From Blattamonas nauphoetae (lineage: Eukaryota > Preaxostyla > Oxymonadida), in NCBI GenBank assembly GCA_033064195.1, contig JARBJD010000006.1, forward strand, positions 496,001 through 560,000: a DNA stretch of 64,000 bases, in the 5' to 3' direction. Shown piece after piece: positions 33,095 through 43,950 of this stretch. Numbering within the stretch: the stretch's first letter is position 1; each line of letters starts with the position of its first letter. Under the pieces are notes generated by a model that saw only the letters and a program-made list of their open reading frames with translations, did not search any database and was not told where the DNA came from. Both the position numbers and the translations under genes were made by a program.

Positions 33095-34640
33095 ATGCTC
33101 AATCACCTCATCCGGACTCTTATCTCCGTTCAGAGTTGGTATTTCGATGGAGTGCTAGCCGAATCAACGAACCACCATTATTCACTCCAGGATTATCCAC
33201 GTCACCAAATCATCCCCCACCCACCTCTCGTTGACTTATTTCATCCACCAACTGGATCATACTCTCGTATCATGTCTGAATCTCCAAGTTCTCAGCAAGG
33301 CAAAAACGGTGGCATCCCTGTTCATGGAATCGACTCAAAAGTCTTCGAATGCGGAACTACTACACTCTTCTCGTTTGCTCTTACAGAAACAACACCATCC
33401 CAACATCGCCTGTTTGGGAGTGAGGTGATCCAGCGAGTGGTTGGATGTTCAGTGTCACACTCCACCATGACAGTGGGACGGGACTGTTGTCGCCGAATTT
33501 GGGAGGTAATGATGTATCTGAACAACTCGTTCTCATCTTGTATTCGACTCTCGAATGACGAATTCTCCATATCTTTCGACGAGCTCGATAGCAAGAAGGG
33601 CCAATCTTCACTGTGCTACGGACGACCAGAGTGGTGGACTATCGATGCATGTACCAAGCCCGCCTCTCTCGTCGCTCACCAATTTTCAGTTCCGACACTG
33701 CATCAACAGGCACGCTGACCAGCGATCACGTTCGCGTCACATTCAATCGGCTTCAACGATGACGAAGCAAACGTGGCATTTTCCGTGCTGGAGACCATTC
33801 GAGGAGTGATGGGGGTTGTCCTGGTCAAGGATGACATCCTTCGTCTTGTCCGTGCTCAATTTGGGACGATCGGGTCACAAATAAGGACAGCTGTTGTGTC
33901 ATCTGGATCACAATACAGCAAAACCTCAGTTGAACAAATGAATGAACTCGACCCAATCGTTCTTGGAGGAGATGGGTTGACAGCGACGACATGTTCGCAA
34001 CTCAGTGAAGTGTCGATCTATTCTGATTCTGGATCCACAGCTGATTCAAGTCTGTTCTGTGGAGAGGACACAGCCTTGTTTGTCAATCGAATTGGGGTGG
34101 TCGATTGTGGAAACGATTGGTGCGACGAGATCGACTTTGGGAAGCGTCGATGCCACCACTCTCTCGGCTCAGATTTCCATCTAAAACAACCTACACGTTG
34201 TGATCACCAAAGGAACGAATTCAGAACCAACACTTCGCATCCCCTCGTCTGTCGTCAACCCATCTGCTGATTCTATCGTGGTGGTTGTTGTTGAAGACGC
34301 GTTCTTCGAGATCAGCTCGGTCAACATCGAACTCGAACCGAACGACTCGTCATTCTCGCTTCTCTAACCTTCCGATTACACTATCGTCCTCCTCACAGTC
34401 TCACTGACCGGATCGAAACTTGCTTCGGAAAAGAACAACGACCCAACAACACAGGAGTTGTGTGAGTGGGAGAGTGGAATCATCAAACCTGTGAACAGCT
34501 CGACTTCGATCAAACTTTCCAGTTTTTTGCGTCTGTCGCAGGGAGCGATCAACATGAAAGGCAGCAGTCTGACGATTCAGACATCCTCATTTCGCCGAAA
34601 CAACCGCTGCTCCGAGGAAGAAAGGCAACTGAGGTCGCAG
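33095..34640 (+). pseudogene. Decayed receptor (pseudo)kinase ectodomain
   Basis: Scattered plus-strand frames match the ectodomain order seen in the 1-2.5 kb gene: VVDCGNDWCDEIDFG near 34110, SIVVVVVEDAFFEISSVNI near 34275, then CEWESGIIKPVNSS and FLRLSQGAINMKG near 34465-34565 (compare LSQGAINMKSG in the first gene). Earlier, FSSCIRLSNDE at about 33530 is of the same style. Frames change repeatedly, so this is a host pseudogene or several exons with unknown joins. Confidence 0.6.
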
Positions 34641-36330
34641 CATCACTCCACTGTCGCTGACGACTCGGAAACTCCAACAGACGCGACCGATGAAGACGAG
34701 GTCTCCATCACAACTTTGAAGGCGAAGAAGAAGCGAAAGATGGAGACGAGTTGGATGGATGAATTGTTCGAATCCACCGACATCCAAATGTGGTCGACAG
34801 TTCCCAACAAGAAACCAGTCGAGCCACTCGCTGGGACTCCAACAAAACACACCCATTCGGGGAAGTCCTCGCCGCGGACCCAATCTTCACAATCAACTCG
34901 TAGCAGCAGCCCGACGAGAGAAGAACTGATGATTATGTTTCCTGAGGAGAAGACTCCTGGACCATCCCATCGTCATCTCGTCGATGAGCCTCTGTCCTGC
35001 TCGCATCCGACTTGAGATTATTTCACATTTTCCGAACTCAGTCTGGATCTCGCGAAGACGCATCGTGGACAACATCGTCCGGACCACACTCGCCCACCCT
35101 CACACCAACAATCACCTTCCGAAGAACCCGCGTAGGTCGTCTGTGTCCGCCCGGCCTTCGAATATGACTGCACACTTATGGACCTTCTCGTTGATAACCT
35201 TCAAGCAAAGCCAGCGCAGCCCACAGATTCGATTCAAATTCCTGTTTTCACCGCTCTCTGACCATCAACGACGGAGATTACATGTCGGTTGGTGAATGAT
35301 TTGGTTAAGCAGACGTGGGCGATGAACACACTTTACCAAAGACTCTACCAACAACAGCAGGAAAGGATCATGAACGTGATGGACGAACATCGTTCAAAAT
35401 GGACCAAAAAGGCGACGGAAATCAAAAGACTGAAGCTAGTCATCGTCCAACCGACGATCTCCTCGAAGGGATCGACTGTGGAAACTCCGAGCTGGTCCAA
35501 TCTCTGAAGACAAACACCGCTTGGAAGAAAGATCTCGAATGGCTGTATCCTCAAATCACGTCCCCCTCCGCCTCCGCAGCTTCTCTGGTGGCATGCCGAG
35601 AAAGTACGGGCTGTGTTCAAAACCCAATTGAAGAGTGTGGAGTCCTGCATTGTCTGTCAAGACCTCACACTTCCAAGGAGCAAGAAAGGCCAGTCTTTTG
35701 ATGATTTATGTTTGATAAACAAGACGATCGACGAAAGAGTCGATCGAATGTCGCAAGTTGAGCTTCTCCATCTAATGGAAGAACGAGCTACCACTTCTGT
35801 CACACCCTCACCGTTCCTTCCTTTCTTCGTCGGCATGTTGAACAAGCGAGTGGAGGACAACCTCTCATTCAATTTGGATGGGGTTGATCGACTGCAGACT
35901 GTCTCTGAGGTCAATCTCACTCTCTTCAAGGCGTTGTTCTCTTTGTCGCGGAAGCTTCCTGACACTGTCCGAACTCTCTCACAACCTTCGAACACGTTTG
36001 ACTGCGAGCCAATTCACAAGCCTATCGATCAGGACACATTTTTCTCAAGAATATCCCTTCTCCTCCCAACACAGACCACTCGACACTACACATCCGAAGT
36101 CCCAATGCCAAACCAAGAGAAGTCAGTCGTCGAGAAGTGCTTTGATTCGCTGAAGATGGCAGTGACAACGTTGATGGGGAAGAAACACATCCAGAAGCTT
36201 CTCACTTCATTCCGACGCTCTCGAGTGATTCAAACAGCTCGTTTGTCATGAAAGAGAAGGATAAGGACGGACAGAATGGGAAATCAATCCCATTCGCACT
36301 CACAACAGACACTACACGCTCGAATGGTGA
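34641..36330 (+). other. Fragments of unidentified coding sequence
   Basis: 34641-35015 is charged and Ser/Thr-rich (TDATDEDEVSITTLKAKKKR, then SSPRTQSSQSTRSSSP) in frame with the preceding ectodomain end, as if fused to it. 35289-35507 reads a coiled-coil-like piece (LYQQQQERIMNVMDEH). 35700-36251 reads FVGMLNKRVEDNLSFNLDGV and continues for about 180 codons. I recognise none of them. Confidence 0.4.
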
Positions 36331-36360
36331 GGTCGACTCACAAACGGCAAAGACCAGCAG

Positions 36361-36615
36361 ACGAACACAGCCGAATTGCGCTCGCTGTTCAATCTGCGTC
36401 ATTTCAGCAACATCGTCGGAGGTCTCTTCCGTGTAAACCAGAACCAGATCGACAAAGATGGTATGATCCGTTTGTCAGTACACGAGTGCACTCAGACATT
36501 CAGTGATCGACTCGTGGACTCGTCTGGTCTGACAGAACGATGTGGAGAGAAAGAAGGATTTCTCAACACATTCCAGAAACGAGGAAATGAAATTTCATCG
36601 AAGGAACAACTTTAA
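36361..36615 (+). pseudogene. Dynein heavy chain fragment
   Basis: The frame reads LRSLFNLRHFSNIVGG, then IRLSVHECTQTFSDRL. Axonemal and cytoplasmic dynein heavy chains carry FNLRDLS..FQG followed by RLWxHExxRVFxDRL in their AAA3-AAA4 region, a good match. Only about 50 residues are clearly dynein and the frame ends at TAA at 36615, so it is a fragment. Confidence 0.6.
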
Positions 36616-37571
36616 CTGTCGCGGTTTGTAGCTTCACAAGATTCTCCTCTTTCTTCATCCACTCTTTCTCCTTCTGTCCTCTGCATTTTCTGTCCTCTTC
36701 TGTTGTTGAATTTTCTCGTTCATTTCTCCTCCTTCGTATTCAGGCAGACAGCTTGCCTCACTTCTACCTCCCCTCGCAGTCCATTTCGATGAACCCGACG
36801 TGAACCGTGATAGCAGCTGAACGAAGCTGACAACGCCATCGCTTCGTCACTGGCATCGTTGCTTCATTTCGTTCAATTGGCCTCACTACTCGAAATACTC
36901 GTCGACGCCGTCTGATTTAATTGGAGCAGCATTCGAAACATACGCCGAGAAGAATACTTCAACAAATGGGCCAAGCAGAGGTGTAGAGGTGGAAGAGAAC
37001 GTCGATCTTGGACAGCACATAGAGGCGTAAGAGATCCTCAGGAATCGCCTCTATCTGAGTGCCATGCATTGAACATTCCTTTTCACCATTGTTTATTCAT
37101 TTCACACACCATTTCAATTCAAATTACCATCTTTTGAAGAATTCAATAAAGATCAAACCAGAAATAAAAAGATTGAAGTCACTTGGGAACAAAGTGTTTG
37201 TGAGTTAAAAGGAGTGAAATTCAAGATCACCGGAATTGATTCATCATGATTACCGACCCACAATGGATTTTGTTCTTCGTCTGCCAGTCTTTCTCACGAT
37301 CCCAAGTTGTCTCACACTCTTCCTGTTTGATTCGTCAGTCATGTCATTTCTGTCTTTCATGATCGATGCCCAGCGGGACCGGAACAAACAAGGCGGAGTT
37401 GTGCAACAAATGTGGAAGACAGTGTATAGAATGTTGAGAATGGAGGGCTTCGAAGATGTGACGGAACAAAAGCTGCGAAACGACAAAAACACACTCTTAG
37501 GAAGAACTATTGTTTCCAAATCGATTAAATGGAGCAACTTGCAGGGCATGAACCTTACGGAACAGGAATAA

Positions 37572-37909
37572 AAGCTGGAAAGGACCTACGACTCTTTGAC
37601 ACCGTTTCTGACTTGTTTTTTTTTGACAACACTGTTTGTGTGTGATCTTTATCGGGTCTGGCATCACTTCATGGTTTGACGGAACGATTCGGATTCTCCC
37701 ACCAGTCTCGCTCAATGGCCGCCACACACTCCTTTGCCGCCACTCATGGTCTCTCGCCCTGCTCGTTTGTGGAAGGGAATGCGTCGATTGATGGATGGAT
37801 GGATGGTGACGATTGGTGGGAGTTTGTGTCTCTTGATTGTTTGGTGTTTGTTATCCAAAATTGTCGTCTCTTGAAGATTGAAACGATCAATTTCAAAATT
37901 ATATCTTCA
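37572..37909. other. F8 3' flank
   Basis: The conserved block with ACACTGTTTGTGTGTGATCT lies at about 37628-37650. A GATGGATGGATGGATGG run occurs at about 37790. The adjoining sequence (GTGGGAGTTTGTGT) resembles 11380-11420. Confidence 0.5.
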
Positions 37910-38230
37910 CACAACATCGACGATATACTGAAGGCTCTGACACACGACTCCACAGATTCCACTTCAGTGCTTGTGGATTCAGTGATTGTGCTCGTATCTT
38001 CGTCCCATCCATTTATTATTCGGGATATCTGTCATTCAATCACCACATTCAAATGAGATGTTCCCCAACCGACCGCTTTGCGATTGTCTCCTTGAACCTC
38101 TTTTCCAGACTCCACCAACATTCACTTTTCCTTGTTCAACTATCTCCTCGAATTGAAGGAGAATGGAACTGAATCTTGGCGCAGAGGGGTAGTGTTGCTC
38201 CAGATGCTAGAAGATGAATGGATTCTCAGT
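37910..38230 (+). pseudogene. Divergent F-like gene fragment, second copy
   Basis: It reads STSVLVDSVIVLVSSSHPF and then, after a gap, LKENGTESWRRGVVLLQMLE, the same sub-branch as the fragment at 14690-15190. The middle third is missing here too. Confidence 0.55.
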
Positions 38231-38734
38231 GAGTCAATTCTCGTCCCAAATCATGAACAACTTGGGAATTAACCCATGTTCGCCTCGTTATCACTCGTGA
38301 CACCAAATTACATGAACATCCGACTCCTTCCTCCAGAACAAATCAGGAATCTTTTTTGAATCAACTTCGTTGATATGAAATGGGATGTCTCTGCCTGCTT
38401 CTCTGCAGCCTTGCATCGACACCAGCCGACCTCGTCGCTTGCCGCATCGTCTCCACAATGACCGCAAGTCTAGCCGGACCCACATGACACCGTCACCTTC
38501 GCTGACTCCATGAGTCGGTGTTGTCTGGTGATTGCAAGGACCGCTGGCGACATTGGACTCCAAATCGAGTCAACAGCAGAACAAGAAACATGAGCAGCAT
38601 CAAACGATGTGAGGTGTGTCGCGAGTGAAGGAGACTGGAATTGTTGATGAGTCAGTTTTGAAGGGAGTCATCCAGATCAGACACAATTCCACTGTTTTCA
38701 ACTCATTCCAAACACTGCGGTCTCATCAGCGGTC
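38231..38734. other. Spacer with dispersed fragment
   Basis: 38430-38670 is a diverged copy of 31310-31530. Nothing else was recognised. Confidence 0.4.
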
Positions 38735-39010
38735 TTCAACAATGATTCCTCATCGCATTCTTTTGAACGAGCCACAAATGGCCTGACCATCCGTCAACAA
38801 ATTCACCAAACTCGCCTCACCAACGTGGACAACGCTCTCGATGGCACTATTCTCTCGGACTTGTCTGATTCGTTATCCTTTGGTGTCGTAAACAGCACAT
38901 TCATTGACTGCATGAACGAAGAGGAATCTCAGTCTCATGCCAACCCAAATGATGTCAATGTGACTGGCACGTTCAACGTCACCCAAAATTCCGCCTCTCA
39001 GTGTCTCCCC
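38735..39010 (+). pseudogene. Receptor ectodomain fragment
   Basis: The frame reads NDSSSHSFERATNG and then SLSFGVVNSTFIDC, the repetitive style of the oxymonad-type receptor kinase ectodomains also seen at 1-2.5 kb and 33-34.6 kb. It has no start, membrane helix or kinase part. Confidence 0.5.
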
Positions 39011-40060
39011 TCACCTTACTCGGTCTGTCGCGTGCTGGAAACCGTTCCTTCGAAACAAGCATGCACACGCCCGCATACGCATTTCTTCGTCTCGTCTGAT
39101 TCTGTCGTCATTCCTGATTTATCCCCAAATTCTCCCTTTCTCGAACTGTGTCTCCTCTCGTCGCACTCACAGCCTTACCAGACACTGGGACGGAAAGAGA
39201 TGCTTCTGAAAGCGACGAGAAAAGGCGTCTCGCAGAAACAGCACCCTCACATGCTGTTTGGGGGAAGGGACGTGTGTGGTGCTTCCGACTCAGCCGAGAC
39301 ACGAGCGAGTGTTGGTGTGGTGGGATGGAATCACTGTCGTGATGGACGCTCCACTCGCACAGGTTGTGTGTGAGAAGAGATAGAAGTGAAGACGATCGTC
39401 GAGGGATGATTTCCAGGTGTCGATGAGATGGCGAAGAATTCGACTGAGCACAAGACACATCTGTCTCAATCTCGTCTCACTCCTCCTGCTCTCGTTGCCA
39501 CATTCTCCTTCCCCTATCTCCCTCTGCTCCCAAATCGACACTGGGCACCTGCGACTCTTTTGAACTGTTTCTGACTTCTTTTGGACAGTAAACACGGATT
39601 TTGTGTGATCTTTGTCGGCTCTGGCATCACCTCATGGATTCGTTTGCTGGAAAGATTCATTTTATCTCTCGCCATTCTCACTCGATGGTCGCCACACTCT
39701 CCTTCCCCTTCGCCGCCACTCTCCTTCTGCTTTGCAGGCACACTCGCGCTTCCGAAGACGATTCGGAAGGATCGGAAGATGTCGGTGCCGAATTGATGGC
39801 CGTTCTCGAACCCTGCTCCTCTCCCGCACATCTCTCCGCTTGTCTCCACAGCAGCAGACGAAGCTCACTGTCGACTTTTGTCGCTCTCATCGACGACACA
39901 GCCACTGATGACCAGCTATCCCCCACGCTTCGCCAAAGCCAACCCCAACCGACTCGAAGGAAGGATGAGATTGCTGTTGGCTGACTTGGGGGGAAGGACC
40001 ACAAGCGAACAGGACGGCGGGCAGATCAACAGACAGATGGAACACCATGTTCGACCGACA
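39011..40060. other. Spacer with dispersed repeat and orphan F 3' flank
   Basis: 39165-39340 is repeated at 45495-45660 (reading ESDEKRRLAE in one frame). At 39550-39700 the conserved F 3' flank (GAACTGTTTCTGACTTCTTT and on) stands without an F gene before it, a footprint of a deleted copy. 39900-40045 precedes the minisatellite. Confidence 0.55.
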
Positions 40061-40660
40061 CCCTCCAACTTCGACCAACACCCTCCAACTTCGACCAACA
40101 CCCTCCATGTTCGACCGACACCCTCCAACTTCGACCAACACCCTCCAACTTCGACCAACACCCTCCAACTTCGACCGACACCCTCCAACTTCAACCGACA
40201 CCCTCCAACTTCGACCGACACCCTCCAACTTCAACCGACACCCTCCAACTTCGACCGACACCCTCCAACTTCAACCGACACCCTCCAACTTCAACCGACA
40301 CCCTCCAACTTCGACCGACACCCTCCAACTTCGACCAACACCCACCAACTTCAACCGACACCCTCCAACTTCGACCGACACCCACCAACTTCAACCGACA
40401 CCCTCCAACTTCGACCGACACCCTCCAACTTCAACCGACACCCTCCAACTTCGACCAACACCCTCCAACTTCAACCGACACCCTCCAACTTCGACCGACA
40501 CCCTCCAACTTCAACCGACACCCTCCAACTTCAACCGACACCCTCCAACTTCGACCGACACCCTCCAACTTCGACCAACACCCTCCAACTTCGACCAACA
40601 CCCTCCAACTTCAACCGACACCCACCAACTTCAACCGACACCCTCCAACTTCGACCGACA
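40061..40660. repeat. 20-bp minisatellite, 30 units
   Basis: The unit CCCTCCAACTTCRACCRACA is repeated 30 times in exact 20-bp register, with A/G variation at two sites and occasional CCCACC. Two units of the same repeat stand in the matching place upstream of F7 (24160-24200). Long frames through it are artefacts of a stop-free unit. Confidence 0.97.
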
Positions 40661-41014
40661 CATCACTCATTTCTGATTGCTGAGCACACTCTCGCTCATT
40701 CCGATCCTTGAAGATCAATCGAAATCCGACATCCCAACGGACCGTTGGAAGGGGAGGATTTGAAAGGATGGACGAAAACACCTGCTGAACCACACCCATG
40801 CTCGCATCCATCTCTTCTTCTGTATTCCTGTCCGCCTCACTCGTTCATTCGTTGTTCTTCGACGTTCTAATCTTGTCATTCTTTCATTCTCGTTCCAACG
40901 CTCCCTCTTCATTCATGAATCGGCTGAGTCTTCGTTGTTCTTCGACATTTGATTTTCGTTCTTGTTTTTGGATGACTCTCTCATTTCACTCTTGTTGTTT
41001 CTCGCTTTGTTCTG
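40661..41014. other. F9 upstream region, duplicate of the F7 upstream region
   Basis: Nearly the same as 24200-24556. A frame reading FFDVLILSFFHSRSNAPSSF runs through both copies, but the similarity is at DNA level and the frame is not an independent gene. Confidence 0.6.
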
Positions 41015-41026
41015 ACCCATACCGAG
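41015..41026 (+). promoter_or_regulatory. F-array promoter motif of F9
   Basis: ACCCATACCGAG starts 35 nt before the F9 ATG. Confidence 0.55.
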
Positions 41027-41049
41027 CTGTTTTCACACTCTCATCCAGA

Positions 41050-42393
41050 ATGACAACAGCTTTCGAGAACTTTTACACCATCTACTACGATTCAGGATGC
41101 TCTGATATGGGCTTTGGTCGTTCGGGATTTCCTTGGGACTGCTGTGATTTCTTGACTTGGGATGATTGTCGACTAGAATCTGTGCATGAAAAGACCGTTG
41201 TCTTTCGATCTCTAGTGGCGACTTTGAAGTTTCAGCCTTGGTTTGATGACTATACGGAAGAGAGAGCGGTGAAACTTCTCGAATTTGTGAAACCGAAGAG
41301 TTCACAATCAGCAGATGCTTTTCTCAGCAAACTTCCATTATCAGGGATCTGAGTAGGTCTGTAGATTACTGCATAAGGTGTGATCATGGATCAGACCTCA
41401 CGAAACTGAGGGTCTGATCCGTTTCCTAATTAGGAGTATCGATTTTCCTCATTTTCCATTTTCTCACATCATTTTCTTCATCGGATCGGTTCAACTCAAG
41501 CAATAAACTATAAATGATGACCAGATAGCCTCTCAAATGGTCGATTAGACTCATTTCACAGTTTGTTTCGAAAGAAAACTCTCTATTTGTGAAACACTGT
41601 GTAAACAAAAAAAATTAGGTCTGATCAACGGAGGTCTGATCGATCAGATCCGTCTCAGGTCCCTGTCCATTATCCTCTGAAAAATACGAGCCCTACTTCG
41701 TGAAGTGCATTGTCGTTCTTGTTTCCTCACCCAATGAGATGATCACCGAAGCAGCAATGGAGATGCTCGACACACTTCTCCTTTGGTGTTCACCCCAAGT
41801 TCGACTTGCCCTCCTCAGAGATGATCTGATCCCTGAACTCATCGACAAAATCGATCCACTGTCACTTTCCTTCGACGAAGCAGAAAATATCCACACTAAT
41901 CTCCTTTCATGCATCAACCGTTCTCTCTGGCTCGCAACTCCGGATGGTCTCGAAGAACTCGAAAATGAAGATTGGACTGAAGAAGTCCTTGCTCACGAGA
42001 CAGTTTTGAAGCAAGTTCTCACACCTTCCGAGGAGTACATTTGCCATTTGTGTGAGAACCGATTTTCGATCATCGATGGTGACCAATCCAATCATTTCAT
42101 GGAGATCCTTGCTTTACTCATCCGAATATCTCCATACTATCAGCCGGAAATGGATTTTTTACTGAATATGCAAGTGTTTCTCGCAGTCCCAAGTTGTCTC
42201 ACGTTCTTCGAAAATGATGAGTCAATTTGGAGTTTTCTGTATTCAATGATTGATATCCAGCGGGAATGGAACAAAGACAGGGGAATCAGCCGATCGATGT
42301 GGAAGGATATGCAACTCATGTTGAAAACGGAGGGCTTCGAAGATGTGATTGAGACAATATCAAGCGAACATATCGCACTGTTCTTTGACTTTT
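41050..42393 (+). pseudogene. F9, F gene split by a hAT-like MITE and 3' truncated
   Basis: Codons from 41050 (MTTAFENFYTIYYDSG) read family F to SKLPL. After the MITE the frame resumes with SSEKYEPYFVKCIVVLVSS; dropping the MITE and one copy of its 8-bp duplication keeps the frame. Near 42349 the gene breaks off at FEDVIE and runs into the upstream DNA of F10, losing about 32 residues. The start of that junction lies just before the 147-bp foldback. Confidence 0.85.
41342..41665. mobile_element. 324-bp hAT-like MITE
   Basis: TCCATTAT flanks it on both sides (41334-41341 and 41666-41673), an 8-bp target duplication. The ends are CAGGGATCTGAG and CTCAGGTCCCTG, inverted repeats of the CAGGG type common in hAT elements. 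GGTCTGATC-like motifs repeat near both ends in both orientations. It has no coding capacity. Confidence 0.92.
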
Positions 42394-42776
42394 AATCAGT
42401 TGGTTTCGATGGGTCGGCAAATTAAAATGAACACGAAGAAAGGGGAGATCATCATTCCACCAAGTATTTTATCCACAGTATGCTCTATTTCCTTCTCAGA
42501 TTACTCATATTATCCCAACTTCATCAGAAAAGCATAGCAACAAGTGAAGTGACACTTTGGAGAAGAGAATTCTGATCCTCCAGTTTCTGTCTGTTTTCAG
42601 TTTCCGGGAAAGGTGAATCACTTCACTAATTGCTATGCTTTTCTGATGAAGTTGGGATAATATGAGTAATCTGAGAAGGAAATAGAGCATACTGTGGATA
42701 AAATACTTGGTGGAATGATGATCTCCCCTTTCTTCGTGTTCATTTTAATTTGCCGACCCATCGAAACCAACTGATT
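42394..42776. mobile_element. 383-bp foldback element with perfect 147-bp arms
   Basis: 42394-42540 is the exact reverse complement of 42630-42776. The pairing continues imperfectly (AGTGAAGTGA with TCACTTCACT) towards an 89-nt centre. It begins AATCAGTTGG and ends CCAACTGATT. Comparison with upstream regions of F7 and F9 (TTCGACATTTGATTTTCGTT) shows it sits inside that stretch upstream of F10. The target duplication could not be fixed because of T runs. No protein is encoded. Confidence 0.93.
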
Positions 42777-42840
42777 TTCGTTCTTCCTTTTTGTTGAATC
42801 TCTCATCTCACTCTCTTTCTTTCACCCATTCCTGTTACTC

Positions 42841-42852
42841 ACCCTTAACAAG
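42841..42852 (+). promoter_or_regulatory. F-array promoter motif of F10
   Basis: ACCCTTAACAAG, with T for A at position 5, starts exactly 36 nt before the F10 ATG. Confidence 0.6.
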
Positions 42853-42876
42853 CGATTTCATTCTGAAACTTTCGAA

Positions 42877-43950
42877 ATGACTGTGATTGACAAGGAAACA
42901 GACAGATCCTCAAATACAACTCGATCTGATTTGTCCTTCTCTCAGTTGCCATTTTCAATGGATTGCTCTGCTTTCCTGAATTGGGATGAGTGTCAAAATG
43001 ATTCTGTTCGTGAACAAGCAGTTGTCTTTCGGTCTCTCGTTGCCACATTGAAGTTTCAGCCTGCGCTTGATGCCTCTTTGGAAACGAAAGCCGTGATATT
43101 TCTCCAATATGTAACACCTCATCGTCAAATATCAGCCGATGCTTTGCTCTGCAGCTTTGCCCAAATCGCTGATAAATCTTCGACCAACTTCATCCAGTCC
43201 ATTATGGTCCTCATTTCTTCACCCAATCAGGCCATCACCACGGCTGCAATTCAGATGCTCGATCGTTTGTTCATGTGGTGTTCAGTTAAAGTTCGACTTG
43301 CCCTCGTCAAAGCTGATCTGATCCCTCAGCTCAACATGACTCTCAATCCACAGTCACTCTCTTTTGCAGAAGCAGAAAATATCCACAATTATCTCACTTT
43401 CACCATCGCTCATTCTCTCTGCCTCGCAACTCCGGATGGTCTCGCGCAACTCGAAATTGAAGATGACGAAGAATACCAAGCCGTTCACGAGACGGTTTTT
43501 CAGCAAGTTATCGCCCCTTCGGAGAAGTATATCTGCCGTTTATGTGCGGACCGATTTTCGATCATCGATGGTGACCAATCCGATTATTTCATGATTCTTC
43601 TCACCAGACTCCTCCGAATATCTCCCTATCATCAACCAACGATGGAATTTGTTCTTCATATGCCAGTCTTTCTCGCGATTCCAAGCTGTCTGACATTCTT
43701 CGAATCTGATTCTCCAATCTGGAATTTCCTGTCTTTACTTGTCGGTATACAGCGAAAATGGAACAAACAAGGCGGAGTTGTGGGACATATGGGGAAGAAA
43801 ATGCACCGAATGTTGAGAATGGAGGGCATCGAAGATGGGATTGCCGAAAAGCTGCAAAACGACCAAAACGAATACGTTGGACAATGGATTGTTGACATCT
43901 CGATCAGATGGAACAACCTGCAGGGCATGAACCTTCCCGAGCGTTGGTAG
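42877..43950 (+). CDS. F-family protein F10 (357 aa), intact
   Basis: A complete F protein: DCSAFLNW, VVFRSLVATLKFQ, NFIQSIMVLIS, VRLALVKADLIPQL, PSEKYICRLC, ISPYHQP, SCLTFFESDS, EGIEDGIAEKL and MNLPERW then TAG. One change is notable: the otherwise constant EDVIEEKL is EDGIAEKL. A 147-bp foldback lies 64 bp upstream of its promoter motif, so transcription from further upstream could carry a long hairpin. Function unknown. Confidence 0.88.
   Translation: MTVIDKETDRSSNTTRSDLSFSQLPFSMDCSAFLNWDECQNDSVREQAVVFRSLVATLKFQPALDASLETKAVIFLQYVTPHRQISADALLCSFAQIADKSSTNFIQSIMVLISSPNQAITTAAIQMLDRLFMWCSVKVRLALVKADLIPQLNMTLNPQSLSFAEAENIHNYLTFTIAHSLCLATPDGLAQLEIEDDEEYQAVHETVFQQVIAPSEKYICRLCADRFSIIDGDQSDYFMILLTRLLRISPYHQPTMEFVLHMPVFLAIPSCLTFFESDSPIWNFLSLLVGIQRKWNKQGGVVGHMGKKMHRMLRMEGIEDGIAEKLQNDQNEYVGQWIVDISIRWNNLQGMNLPERW

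Larger units (their letters stand above)
32578..37250. other. Inserted block made of unrelated gene fragments
   Basis: The block begins with a doubled ATAAACCCGC motif and AT-rich DNA, then carries a decayed receptor ectodomain, a coiled-coil or low-complexity stretch and a dynein heavy chain fragment, all plus strand. Its borders show no inverted repeats and no certain target duplication, so it looks like a captured or rearranged chromosomal segment rather than a typical transposon. Confidence 0.5.
31821..37571 (+). pseudogene. F8, F gene split by a 4.7-kb block of other gene fragments
   Basis: 31821-32577 reads family F from MTAIDEKKATST to LLRISPSYH. The matching 3' piece restarts at about 37251 with YRPTMDFVLRLPVFLTIPSC and ends MNLTEQE then TAA at 37571. 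The two pieces abut in the family alignment, so they look like one gene parted by an insertion, though a chance meeting of two truncated copies is not excluded. No inverted ends are visible on the inserted block. Confidence 0.7.

Noticed and set aside
32578-37250. The block inside F8 as a DNA transposon
   Set aside because: Neither border shows inverted repeats, and no convincing target duplication was found.
40061-40660. Regular short repeats as a CRISPR array
   Set aside because: There are no unique spacers; the units are contiguous, and the genome is eukaryotic.
39878-40711. A 277-codon frame of repeated PPTSTDTLQLRPT-type sequence
   Set aside because: It is the 20-bp minisatellite read through; several other frames, including the minus strand, are equally open.
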